Assembly (NCBI GenBank): GCA_016283195.1
Contig: JAEEML010000115.1
Span: 1 to 10,257, forward strand
Length of the DNA stretch: 10,257 nt
Direction of reading: 5' to 3'
DNA from: Deltaproteobacteria bacterium
GTDB lineage: Bacteria > JAEEML01
This document shows positions 1 through 6,394 of this stretch, in pieces. The notes below the pieces were generated by a model. That model worked only from the letters and a program-made list of their open reading frames with translations. It made no database searches and had not been told where the DNA came from. The translations under genes and the position numbers were made by a program. Positions within the stretch are counted from its first letter, which is position 1. Every line of letters starts with the position of its first letter.

Positions 1-1
1 C

Positions 2-262
2 AGCGTAGCCGCAGCGGCCGCCGGCCAAAACTATTCCGACGTAAGGCGGATCGCGACCTAGCAGTATTTAGCTGCTGAGCTCCGGGGCGCCGTGGCAGCT
101 GCCCACTATGCCACTGATTCAATCAATCTGCTCATATCAAATACACCACGTCACTTACCGGATGCCCTCTCTGTTTGTAAAAAATGGAGAGGGCAAGATG
201 TCAATAAATTCCACTACTTGTGGGGTGAGGGCGCCGCAGGCAGATGGGCTAGACACCAATAA
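2..262 (+). pseudogene. Possible 3' end of a coding region, interrupted by an in-frame TAG
   Basis: The frame starting at base 2 reads 19 sense codons, a TAG at 59-61, then 66 more sense codons to a TAA at 260-262. Both halves look protein-like: an Ala-rich stretch ending in SDVRRIAT before the amber codon, and segments such as QYLAAELRGAV, INLLISNTPRHLP and FHYLWGEGAAG after it. The other two plus-strand frames close early. I do not recognise the family. Three readings are possible: a nonsense mutation (CAG to TAG would give Gln), a read-through or pyrrolysine codon, or a non-coding region open by chance. The hydrogenase and recombinase genes here both end in TAG, so TAG is not globally reassigned. 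The frame would end 40 bases from the convergent hydrogenase stop. Confidence 0.3.
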
Positions 263-287
263 TTTCCACTATTTATTGTGGTAAGGG
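191..287. repeat. Two imperfect direct repeats of about 40 bases
   Basis: Copies at about 191-229 and 246-287 share the pattern GGGC-AGA-CAATA-ATTCCACTA-TTGTGG-AGGG, with a 3-base insertion in the second copy. Each contains a small inverted repeat, CCAC...GTGG, at 211-223 and 266-281. The first copy lies inside the doubtful reading frame and the second spans its stop codon. The copies are 55 bases apart, so they are in different frames. This may be a local duplication. Neither copy is followed by a T-tract that would make it an obvious terminator. Confidence 0.4.
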
Positions 288-302
288 GTAATGGCGAGAA
301 TT

Positions 303-3300
303 CTAGTCATCCACACTGCCGTTCAGGCGCGGCGGGATAAAGCCCACCAGCCCACTTACAGTACTGTCGCCCTGCTTTTTGGCATATTTTGTGTGCAATA
401 GATGGTGAGCTAGTTCTGAGCCGGGAGTTTTGAAATACTCCTCATAAAGGCGCTTAATATCAGGATTATCCTGCGATTTGCGCAGCACACCGTGTTCATC
501 AAGATTAGTGAGGACATCGGCCCGCTTTTGCTGATCGCCGGCCAATTTGGGTACGCCGTTGCCGGCACCGCAAATGCAGCCGCCACGGCAAGCCATTACC
601 TCAATTAAGTCATAGCCGGAATCCTCACCGGCAATAATTTTTTTGATAACCGGCTCGATATTTTTGAGCCCGGAAGCCACGGCCACGCGCACTTTTTGCC
701 CGTTTACCTCATAAGTGGCTGCTTTTAATCCTGTAAATCCACGCACTTCCTTAAAATCAAGTGCTTTTAGTTCTTCGCCGGACAGCTTCTCTACAGCCAT
801 TCTGAGTGCGGCCTCAGCCACACCGCCGGAATTGCCAAAAATAACACCGGCGCCGCTGACCTCTTTGTAAGGCGTATCAAATTCGGCCGGTGCCACTTTA
901 TGCGGGTCAATCATCGCCTTTTCGGCCATTTCCAAGAGTTCTTTGGAGGTGAGCACGGCATCCACATCGCGGATGCCGTCCGGGGCAAATTCCGGCCGCG
1001 CGGCCTCCCCTTTTTTGGCAATACAAGGCACAACCGAGACTACAAAGAGCTTGTCTTTAGTTATGCCCATACGCTTTGCAAAATGATTTTTCACCACCGC
1101 GCCCATCATCTGCTGCGGCGATTTGCAACTGGAGAGATGGGGTAAAATTTCCGGATAGCGTTTTTCGGCAAAATTTACCCAGCCCGGGCAACAAGAGGTA
1201 AATTGCGGCAAAACTCCGCCCTTTTGCACTCTTTCTAAAAATTCGCTGGCTTCTTCAACAATGGTGAGGTCGGCCGTGAAAGTGAAATCAAAGATGCTGT
1301 CAAAGCCCAGCTTACGCATAAGGCCGGCAATAATTGGGGTGGCTTTGTCGTAAGAGAGGCCCAGCGCTTCGGCAAAATAGCTGCGCACAGCCGGCGCCAC
1401 AAAGCCCACAACATGCATATCCGGGTTATTGATGGCCCTAAAGACTTTGCCGCGCTCGCGCTTGTAATCGAGTGCGCCGCAGGGACAGCTGTTTACACAT
1501 TGCCCGCAGCCTACACAATCGGTGAAGGAGAGCGGTTTGCCCGATTTAGTGGTGACAATCTCACGCCCATTTTGGTAAGTGAGCGCCAGTACCCCCGGCC
1601 CTTCCAGCTCAGCGCAGGCAGTGACGCAGCGCCCGCAAGCGATGCACTTGTTACTGTCGCGCACAATAAACGGATGATCATCGAGTATTGGTAATTTATC
1701 GAGCTTTTTCAGCGGTTTGTGATACTCTACGCCATATTTACTGGCGAGCTTTCGCAAGTTGCAACTCTCGCGCTCGGCACAGCCGCATTTTAGGCAGCGC
1801 TCGGCTTCGCGGCGCGCCTCTTCCGCTGAAATTGTGTGATCGACCTCCGAAAAGTCTTTGAGCCGCTCGCACATAGGCAAAGATTTGTATTTTACACGCG
1901 CCATTTTGGGCATGGGCTCAAATTCCCAGCGCGGGAGGTCTTCCAAACTGCCGCGTGAACAGCTGTAATCCTCCTGACTTTTGGCTACTACGCCATATTT
2001 CAAAAAGCTATCCATGGCTTCGGCGGCCCGCTTACCGGCGCCCACAGCGGCAATCACTGTGGCCGGGCCGGTTACACAATCGCCGCCGGCAAAAATCTTG
2101 GGATTAGAGCTCTGCATAGTAGCACCGTCGATAACAATGTCGCCCCATTTGGTGAGCTCCACCCCGACACTTTCTGCCGCAATGGCAGCTGTATCGGTGG
2201 CCTGGCCAATGGCGCCGATAATGGTATCGGCTTTAATAACAAACTCGCTGCCCTCTACCGGAATCGGCCGCCGACGCCCCGATTTATCAGGTTCGCCAAG
2301 GGCCATTTTGGTGCAAAGCAGCTCTTTTCCGTCGGCTCCGTCACTTATTTTGAGCGGCGCAGTCAAAAAGACCATCTCCACTCCTTCGGCCAGAGCTTCT
2401 TCAATCTCAATCTCTTCGGCCGGCATTTCGGCCCTGGTGCGGCGATAGATGAGTTTTACCTCGCTGGCCCCCTGGCGCCGGGCGGTGCGCACACAGTCAA
2501 TGGCTGTATTGCCACCGCCGATGACTACTACCCGCTTGCCCAGATTCAGCTTTTCGCCGTTGGTCACTTTTTCCAAATAGTGGATACCAAGCATCACGCC
2601 CGGGCTGTTCTCACCTTCAATTTTGAGCGGCGAGGCTTTCCAAGAACCGAGAGCCAGATAAACGGTATCAAAATCATCTTGCAATTCACTCAAAGTGATG
2701 TCTTTGCCGAGGGCTTTATTATTGACAATTTTCACCCCCAGCTCAGTGATGGTGCCGATTTCCTTGTCCAAAATAGCCTTGGGCAGGCGATATTCCGGAA
2801 TACCGTAGCGCATCATACCGCCGGAATGAGCCTCTTTTTCAAAAACAGTGACTTCATGGCCCTTAATAGCGCTGTAATAAGCCGCCGAAAGGCCTGAGGG
2901 ACCAGCGCCGACAATAGCGATTTTCTTGCCAGAGGGCTCTGCTACTTCCGGCACAAAGTGCTCAGCGCTTGCCGCATCCAAATCAGCGGTAAAACGCTTT
3001 ACATTGTTAATTGCCACCGGCTCATCAACTAAATTACGCCGGCAGGCTCCCTCACAGGTGTGGGGGCAAACCCGTCCGCAAGCGCTGGGAAATGGATTAT
3101 TATTTTTAATAATTCTCAGTGCTTGTTCGTAATTGCCGTTTTTTACTTCCTGCAAATAAGATTGGATATCGATGTGCGCCGGGCAAGTGTTTACACAAGG
3201 AGCCACACAATCGCCGTTGTGATCGGCCAGAAGTTGTTCCAGCCGCATTTTGCGATAGGTGCTAAGTGCGTCACTTTTTGTAATGATTTTCATGCCTTCG

Positions 3301-3521
3301 GCAATTGGTGTCTGGCAGGCGCGGACATCACCGGCACCTTCAACTTCCACCATGCAAAGGCCGCACGAACCATTGGGATGCTCCATGCGCACATCATAAC
3401 AGAGGTTTGGAACTTCAATATCAATCTCACGTAAAGCTTGTAATATCGATAAGTTAGCTGGAACTTCATGTTCTTCGCCATCAATAGTAACCATTATTTT
3501 TTTAGCTATGTTCTCACTCAT
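303..3521 (-). CDS. [FeFe]-hydrogenase fused to a GltD-like NAD(P)H dehydrogenase
   Basis: Predicted cytoplasmic enzyme that couples NAD(P)H oxidation to hydrogen production, or the reverse. Domains in order: a plant-type [2Fe-2S] domain (C41, C53, C56, C69); a GltD-type Fe-S region (C105, C109, C113, then C148, C152, C156, C160); an FAD Rossmann fold (GAGPSG, 205-210); an NAD(P) Rossmann fold (GGGNTA, 335-340) followed by YRRTRAEMPA, typical of NADPH-using GltD proteins; a Cys-rich linker (C576, C579, C581, C587); a two-cluster ferredoxin (C626-C636, C669-C679); and the H-cluster domain with TSCCPGW (C777, C778), VPCIAKKGE (C833, K836, E839) and MACRGGCICGAGN (C978, C982). The C-terminus (about 1015-1050) matches the Fe-hydrogenase small-subunit segment. 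The ATG start has AAGGAG 7 bases upstream. All H-cluster cysteines are present, so it is probably active. The partner and direction are inferred. Confidence 0.93.
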   Translation of the reverse strand: MSENIAKKIMVTIDGEEHEVPANLSILQALREIDIEVPNLCYDVRMEHPNGSCGLCMVEVEGAGDVRACQTPIAEGMKIITKSDALSTYRKMRLEQLLADHNGDCVAPCVNTCPAHIDIQSYLQEVKNGNYEQALRIIKNNNPFPSACGRVCPHTCEGACRRNLVDEPVAINNVKRFTADLDAASAEHFVPEVAEPSGKKIAIVGAGPSGLSAAYYSAIKGHEVTVFEKEAHSGGMMRYGIPEYRLPKAILDKEIGTITELGVKIVNNKALGKDITLSELQDDFDTVYLALGSWKASPLKIEGENSPGVMLGIHYLEKVTNGEKLNLGKRVVVIGGGNTAIDCVRTARRQGASEVKLIYRRTRAEMPAEEIEIEEALAEGVEMVFLTAPLKISDGADGKELLCTKMALGEPDKSGRRRPIPVEGSEFVIKADTIIGAIGQATDTAAIAAESVGVELTKWGDIVIDGATMQSSNPKIFAGGDCVTGPATVIAAVGAGKRAAEAMDSFLKYGVVAKSQEDYSCSRGSLEDLPRWEFEPMPKMARVKYKSLPMCERLKDFSEVDHTISAEEARREAERCLKCGCAERESCNLRKLASKYGVEYHKPLKKLDKLPILDDHPFIVRDSNKCIACGRCVTACAELEGPGVLALTYQNGREIVTTKSGKPLSFTDCVGCGQCVNSCPCGALDYKRERGKVFRAINNPDMHVVGFVAPAVRSYFAEALGLSYDKATPIIAGLMRKLGFDSIFDFTFTADLTIVEEASEFLERVQKGGVLPQFTSCCPGWVNFAEKRYPEILPHLSSCKSPQQMMGAVVKNHFAKRMGITKDKLFVVSVVPCIAKKGEAARPEFAPDGIRDVDAVLTSKELLEMAEKAMIDPHKVAPAEFDTPYKEVSGAGVIFGNSGGVAEAALRMAVEKLSGEELKALDFKEVRGFTGLKAATYEVNGQKVRVAVASGLKNIEPVIKKIIAGEDSGYDLIEVMACRGGCICGAGNGVPKLAGDQQKRADVLTNLDEHGVLRKSQDNPDIKRLYEEYFKTPGSELAHHLLHTKYAKKQGDSTVSGLVGFIPPRLNGSVDD

Positions 3522-3528
3522 TAAGCTT

Positions 3529-3547
3529 CTCCTTATCTGAGCAGATA
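3529..3547 (-). promoter_or_regulatory. Shine-Dalgarno of the hydrogenase gene with an abutting inverted repeat
   Basis: On the minus strand AAGGAG (3529-3534) lies 7 bases before the ATG and supports that start. Overlapping it by one base is an inverted repeat with 6-base arms, TATCTG and CAGATA, separated by 2 bases (3534-3547). Its place directly upstream of the ribosome site suggests an operator or an mRNA element, but no regulator is identified. With a 2-base gap it is more likely a DNA operator than an RNA hairpin. Confidence 0.45.
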
Positions 3548-3570
3548 GAGAACCACGGCGGGCAACTTAA

Positions 3571-3603
3571 CAAAAAGTTCCAAACTTGGCAAAAAAGTGG
3601 CCA
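3571..3603 (-). promoter_or_regulatory. Tandem TGG..ACTTTTTG boxes upstream of the hydrogenase gene
   Basis: Reading the minus strand, TGGCCACTTTTTTG (3603-3590) is followed 21 bases later by TGGAACTTTTTG (3582-3571), so similar boxes fall about two helical turns apart. TTGTTAA directly follows (3573-3567). They lie in the 138-base gap between the Tim44-like gene and the hydrogenase gene, where a hydrogenase promoter would be expected. No convincing -35/-10 pair was found. A regulatory role is inferred only from spacing and position. Confidence 0.3.
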
Positions 3604-3659
3604 GGAAAATTAAGCAAACTAATTTTTATTAAAATACCGTGAGTTATGTGTGCAGGAAA

Positions 3660-5243
3660 TTAGCCGAAGTAAGATTCATCCTGCTCGATGCGGCTTAAGA
3701 CCCAATCAAAGTTGCCGCCGGTGACCACTGTGCCGCAATATTCGCATTTGCCGGACTGATTCAGCTTAATTGGCGCGCCGCAGGACGGACATTCCTCAGA
3801 ATTATAGGCTTTTTCGCTAAAATCTTTGGCGCGGATAAAAGTCCAGTATTCGGTAAAGGGGCGCGGTTTGGTTTTGCTGCCGGAGATTACATTCCAGCGG
3901 CTATCAACCACATAATCCAGCATAGAGGCGTGGATTCTAAAGGTGGCTGCTTCGTAGTAACGGTCGGTGGCAATTTTTACCAGCTCGATTTTGGAGACAT
4001 TTACATTTTCGCAAATACTTCTGCGCCCGGCCCGCTTGTAATTTTCTATCCAGAAACGGTGCACTTCAAAGATGGAATCGGTTTCGTATGGGCGCGCGAG
4101 CTCCCAGCTCTGGCTGGACCAGGCCTCTTGAATAGTGAGAAAGGCCTTTTTAACGCGCTCTTCCAGATGCGCTAAATCAAAGCCCGGGTGCCGTGAAGTG
4201 AGCTCGGCAAGATCCGCAGCCAGATATTCATCGGTAATAGTTGGATAATCAGTGCCCTCCTCTTCCACGTGCTCAGAGCCCGGTTTTAAGGGAATCAGCA
4301 CTTGTTTATTCATATTAAAGGAGCTCACAACCCATTGATATTCACCGGAATTCACAGCAGAACCACAGTGGGCACACAGGCCGGCCGGAGTAATGCCGGC
4401 TGTGGCTCCGCAATTCGGGCAACCGAGAGCGGTAATTTCCGCCGGACCTTTGGAAAGCACCCCAAATTTTCTTTCAAAAGTAAGTGAACAATTAACATAA
4501 TAGCGCTGTTCGACAATGGCCATGCCCTTCCAGGTATAATCGGCTTCCAAAACTACATTAATCTTGGTTACGCTCTTATTTGTATCTTTTTGCGCCGATT
4601 TCATGGCAAACGAGCCGATTACCACATCTTTTAGCTCCTTGCCGCCGGCCAAAAGATTTTTATTCATCATCTTTAGCGCTTCCGGCCTGATATAAGGCTC
4701 TACAACTTTTAATTCATCCTTATTATTAAGCGCTCTCAAAGTACGCACAAAGAGCAACTGGGCAAAATCAAAGAAGAGCGGCTCGCTGAAATTCGGATCA
4801 TCACTCTTTATGGTAGTCAAATTACGCCGATGTTTTGAGGCGCTTTTGGCTGCGGCGCTCAAATAATCGACCTTTTGGGCCTGATTCATAGAGGAAATAA
4901 TGCCAAGCGCTTTGAGCAGTTTTTTCAGCGGTTTTCTAAAAATATAAGCTATAATAACAATTATTAATAGCGGCACTCCAACTTCCGGATATTCAAAGAG
5001 AAGTTCAATCAAAAGCCGGGCTATAAGTTCGGCCAGGAGGCGGTCGCCGTCACTGCTGCTACTATAGCTGCCACTGCTGCTACTGCTGTGACTACTACCG
5101 CCGCTGCTGTAAGAATGGCCGCCACCGGCTCTGGCCAGAGCGTCGAGAGCATAAAAGAAGAATGCAAAAAAGATAGAAAAAGCAGCAATTTTTGACCAGT
5201 TGGTGATTATAAATTGCTTTATTTTACGCGGCCATTTTTTCAT
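3660..5243 (-). CDS. Membrane protein with duplicated Tim44-like and zinc-ribbon modules
   Basis: A 527-residue protein of the bacterial Tim44-like family; its role in bacteria is not well defined. A basic N-terminus leads to a hydrophobic segment (about 19-36), a Ser/Gly-rich linker (38-65), a second hydrophobic segment (about 88-102) and a basic stretch. Then comes a Tim44-like region (about 150-270), a zinc ribbon (C275, C278, C290, C293), a second Tim44-like region (about 335-480) and a second zinc ribbon (C485, C488, C500, C503). Each ribbon is followed by the same kind of tail (YQWVVS and FDWVLS), so the C-terminal two thirds look like an internal duplication. The frame extends to a TTG at 5273, but the ATG at 5243 has GAGG 6 bases upstream and gives a normal MKKWPRK start. 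The soluble modules are probably cytoplasmic or membrane-apposed. Function unknown. Confidence 0.85.
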   Translation of the reverse strand: MKKWPRKIKQFIITNWSKIAAFSIFFAFFFYALDALARAGGGHSYSSGGSSHSSSSSGSYSSSSDGDRLLAELIARLLIELLFEYPEVGVPLLIIVIIAYIFRKPLKKLLKALGIISSMNQAQKVDYLSAAAKSASKHRRNLTTIKSDDPNFSEPLFFDFAQLLFVRTLRALNNKDELKVVEPYIRPEALKMMNKNLLAGGKELKDVVIGSFAMKSAQKDTNKSVTKINVVLEADYTWKGMAIVEQRYYVNCSLTFERKFGVLSKGPAEITALGCPNCGATAGITPAGLCAHCGSAVNSGEYQWVVSSFNMNKQVLIPLKPGSEHVEEEGTDYPTITDEYLAADLAELTSRHPGFDLAHLEERVKKAFLTIQEAWSSQSWELARPYETDSIFEVHRFWIENYKRAGRRSICENVNVSKIELVKIATDRYYEAATFRIHASMLDYVVDSRWNVISGSKTKPRPFTEYWTFIRAKDFSEKAYNSEECPSCGAPIKLNQSGKCEYCGTVVTGGNFDWVLSRIEQDESYFG

Positions 5244-5249
5244 CCTGCA

Positions 5250-5253
5250 CCTC
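5250..5253 (-). promoter_or_regulatory. Shine-Dalgarno that decides the start of the Tim44-like gene
   Basis: GAGG on the minus strand lies 6 bases before the ATG at 5243-5241. The upstream TTG at 5273 has no comparable site and would add ten residues (MPWSSFVRCR) that do not look like part of the membrane-anchor N-terminus. Confidence 0.5.
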
Positions 5254-5274
5254 ACAAAAGATGACCACGGCAAA

Positions 5275-5301
5275 CTAATACAAAATGAGCTGCCAGGTCA
5301 A
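5275..5301 (-). promoter_or_regulatory. Candidate sigma70-like promoter for the Tim44-like gene
   Basis: On the minus strand TTGACC (5301-5296) and TATTAG (5280-5275) are separated by 15 bases, about 30 bases upstream of the chosen ATG. The hexamers are fair but the spacer is shorter than the usual 16-18 bases. Confidence 0.3.
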
Positions 5302-5331
5302 CCGCGGAAGAGCACCAAGAAAGATATTTAA

Positions 5332-5347
5332 TTGACAGCGCTATAAT
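5332..5347 (+). promoter_or_regulatory. Perfect -35 and -10 hexamers only 4 bases apart, upstream of the recombinase gene
   Basis: TTGACA (5332-5337) and TATAAT (5342-5347) are both exact consensus but separated by only GCGC, so they cannot serve as one normal promoter. TATAAT may act as a -10 with a poor -35 (GAAAGA near 5319), or TTGACA may act with a poor -10 (TAGCCA, 5355-5360, 17-base spacer). It is probably the recombinase promoter, but which element is used is unclear. Confidence 0.35.
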
Positions 5348-5390
5348 GGTTTGGTAGCCACCTCTTGTTTGGCTTTATGCAAGAAAGGCG

Positions 5391-5401
5391 CCGGTAACCG
5401 G
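5391..5401 (+). promoter_or_regulatory. Perfect palindrome at the expected ribosome-site position of the recombinase gene
   Basis: CCGGT-A-ACCGG ends 8 bases before the recombinase ATG and occupies the place where a Shine-Dalgarno would be. No AGGAG-like sequence is seen at normal spacing; the nearest purine run, AAAGG (5384-5388), is about 21 bases away. It could be an operator that also limits translation. Confidence 0.35.
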
Positions 5402-5409
5402 TAAAGCAA

Positions 5410-6333
5410 ATGCAAATAGACGAAGCCCTGGAAAGTTTTCACGAATACATAGCTATAGATCGTAATTTATCTGCCAACACTGTGGCGGCGTACATGAACG
5501 ACCTAAATGGCCTTATGCGCCACTTGGAAAGCGAAAAGATAAATGAAATCACCGAGATAAAACCAGAGCACATTATTGCCTGGCTAAAACTCCTGGATTC
5601 TAATGGCATCGGCGCCCGTTCCAGAGCCCGCGCCCTTTCGGCCTGCCGCCAGTTTTTTAAGTTTTTGCGCCTTTCAAAATGGTTGGATGAGAGTCCGGTG
5701 ACTACCATCGAAAGCCCGTTTTTTCCCAAAACCCTACCTGATGTGTTGCGGCCGATCCAAATTGATGAAATTCTGGCTGCCATCCCGGCTGATGCTAAAA
5801 GACCGCGTTTTGAGCGCGATAGAGCCATGATTGAGCTGATGTTTAGCTGCGGATTGCGAGTCAGTGAATTGATAAATCTCCACATAGGCGACTTGCATTT
5901 AAATGAAGGCTTTATTTTAGTGCGCGGCAAAGGAGACAAGGAGCGCTTGGTGCCTGTAGGGCAAAAGGCCATAGAAACATTAACAAATTATATGAATGTG
6001 GCGCGGCGGAGTATTTTGAAAAATCCGGCTAATAAGACCCAGGTACTCTTTGTGCATCCATCAGGTAAAGCGCTCACCAGAATGGGATTTTGGAAACTTT
6101 TGGAACGCTATGCCAGAGGTGCGGGACTTTTGGAAAATGTTCACCCGCACCTTCTGCGCCACTCTTTTGCTACCGCTCTTCTGGCCGGTGGCGCCGATTT
6201 GCGTTCGGTGCAAACTATGCTCGGCCATGCCAGTATTACCACCACCGAAATTTATACCCATGTTTCCAGTGAAGAATTGCGCGGTGTGGTAAATAAAAGC
6301 CATCCTCTTAGCCAAAAAAGAAAAAAACATTAG
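5410..6333 (+). CDS. XerC/XerD-type tyrosine site-specific recombinase
   Basis: A 307-residue enzyme that cleaves and rejoins DNA through a phosphotyrosine link; Xer proteins resolve chromosome dimers at dif, working at the division septum. The N-terminal SAM-like DNA-binding domain spans about 5-90, and the catalytic domain about 110-290. The full active-site set is visible: R150 (CGLRVSEL), K174 (GKGDKERLVP), H247 and R250 (HPHLLRHSF), H273 (LGHAS) and Y282 (IYTHV). Length and N-terminus (a start followed by FHEYIAIDRNLSANT) fit the Xer family, so the ATG at 5410 is retained despite lacking a Shine-Dalgarno. No second Xer gene and no convincing dif site lie in the window. A role as a mobile-element integrase is possible, but no element ends are seen. 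XerC and XerD cannot be told apart safely. Confidence 0.92.
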   Translation: MQIDEALESFHEYIAIDRNLSANTVAAYMNDLNGLMRHLESEKINEITEIKPEHIIAWLKLLDSNGIGARSRARALSACRQFFKFLRLSKWLDESPVTTIESPFFPKTLPDVLRPIQIDEILAAIPADAKRPRFERDRAMIELMFSCGLRVSELINLHIGDLHLNEGFILVRGKGDKERLVPVGQKAIETLTNYMNVARRSILKNPANKTQVLFVHPSGKALTRMGFWKLLERYARGAGLLENVHPHLLRHSFATALLAGGADLRSVQTMLGHASITTTEIYTHVSSEELRGVVNKSHPLSQKRKKH

Positions 6334-6382
6334 CAACTTTAGCAAAAATGTGCCGATATATCATCTCAGGGTATTTTTACCG

Positions 6383-6390
6383 AAGGAGGT
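6383..6390 (+). promoter_or_regulatory. Strong Shine-Dalgarno that decides the start of the 709-residue protein
   Basis: AAGGAGGT lies 4 bases before the ATG at 6395 and is nearly a full match to the anti-Shine-Dalgarno. The open frame also has a GTG at 6350, but that would add 15 residues encoded across this ribosome site, so 6395 is the likely start. The strength suggests high translation. Confidence 0.85.
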
Positions 6391-6394
6391 AACG

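Noticed and set aside
1-60. Minus-strand frame reading DPPYVGIVLAGGRCGYA into the left edge
   Set aside because: It follows a stop codon with no ATG and no ribosome site, is too short to judge, and competes with a longer plus-strand frame.
163-195. Nine-base hairpin (TGCCCTCTC with GAGAGGGCA) as an intrinsic terminator for the hydrogenase gene
   Set aside because: The 15-base loop is large, no T-tract follows on either strand, and the hairpin falls inside a possible coding frame.
1-302. tmRNA or another structured RNA in the left region, prompted by an Ala-rich tag-like frame and small hairpins
   Set aside because: No tRNA-like 3' end with a GGTTCRA T-loop was found, and the tag-like peptide lacks the usual AA ending.
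3567-3573. Rex redox-repressor operator upstream of the hydrogenase gene
   Set aside because: Only one half-site (TTGTTAA on the minus strand) is present; the matching inverted half at the proper spacing is missing.
5439-5972. Long minus-strand open frame opposite the recombinase gene
   Set aside because: It is fully contained antisense to a gene with intact catalytic residues and encodes no recognisable protein.
6350-6394. GTG at 6350 as the start of the 709-residue protein
   Set aside because: The frame from 6350 runs through the near-perfect Shine-Dalgarno that serves the ATG at 6395, and the extra residues look like translated leader.
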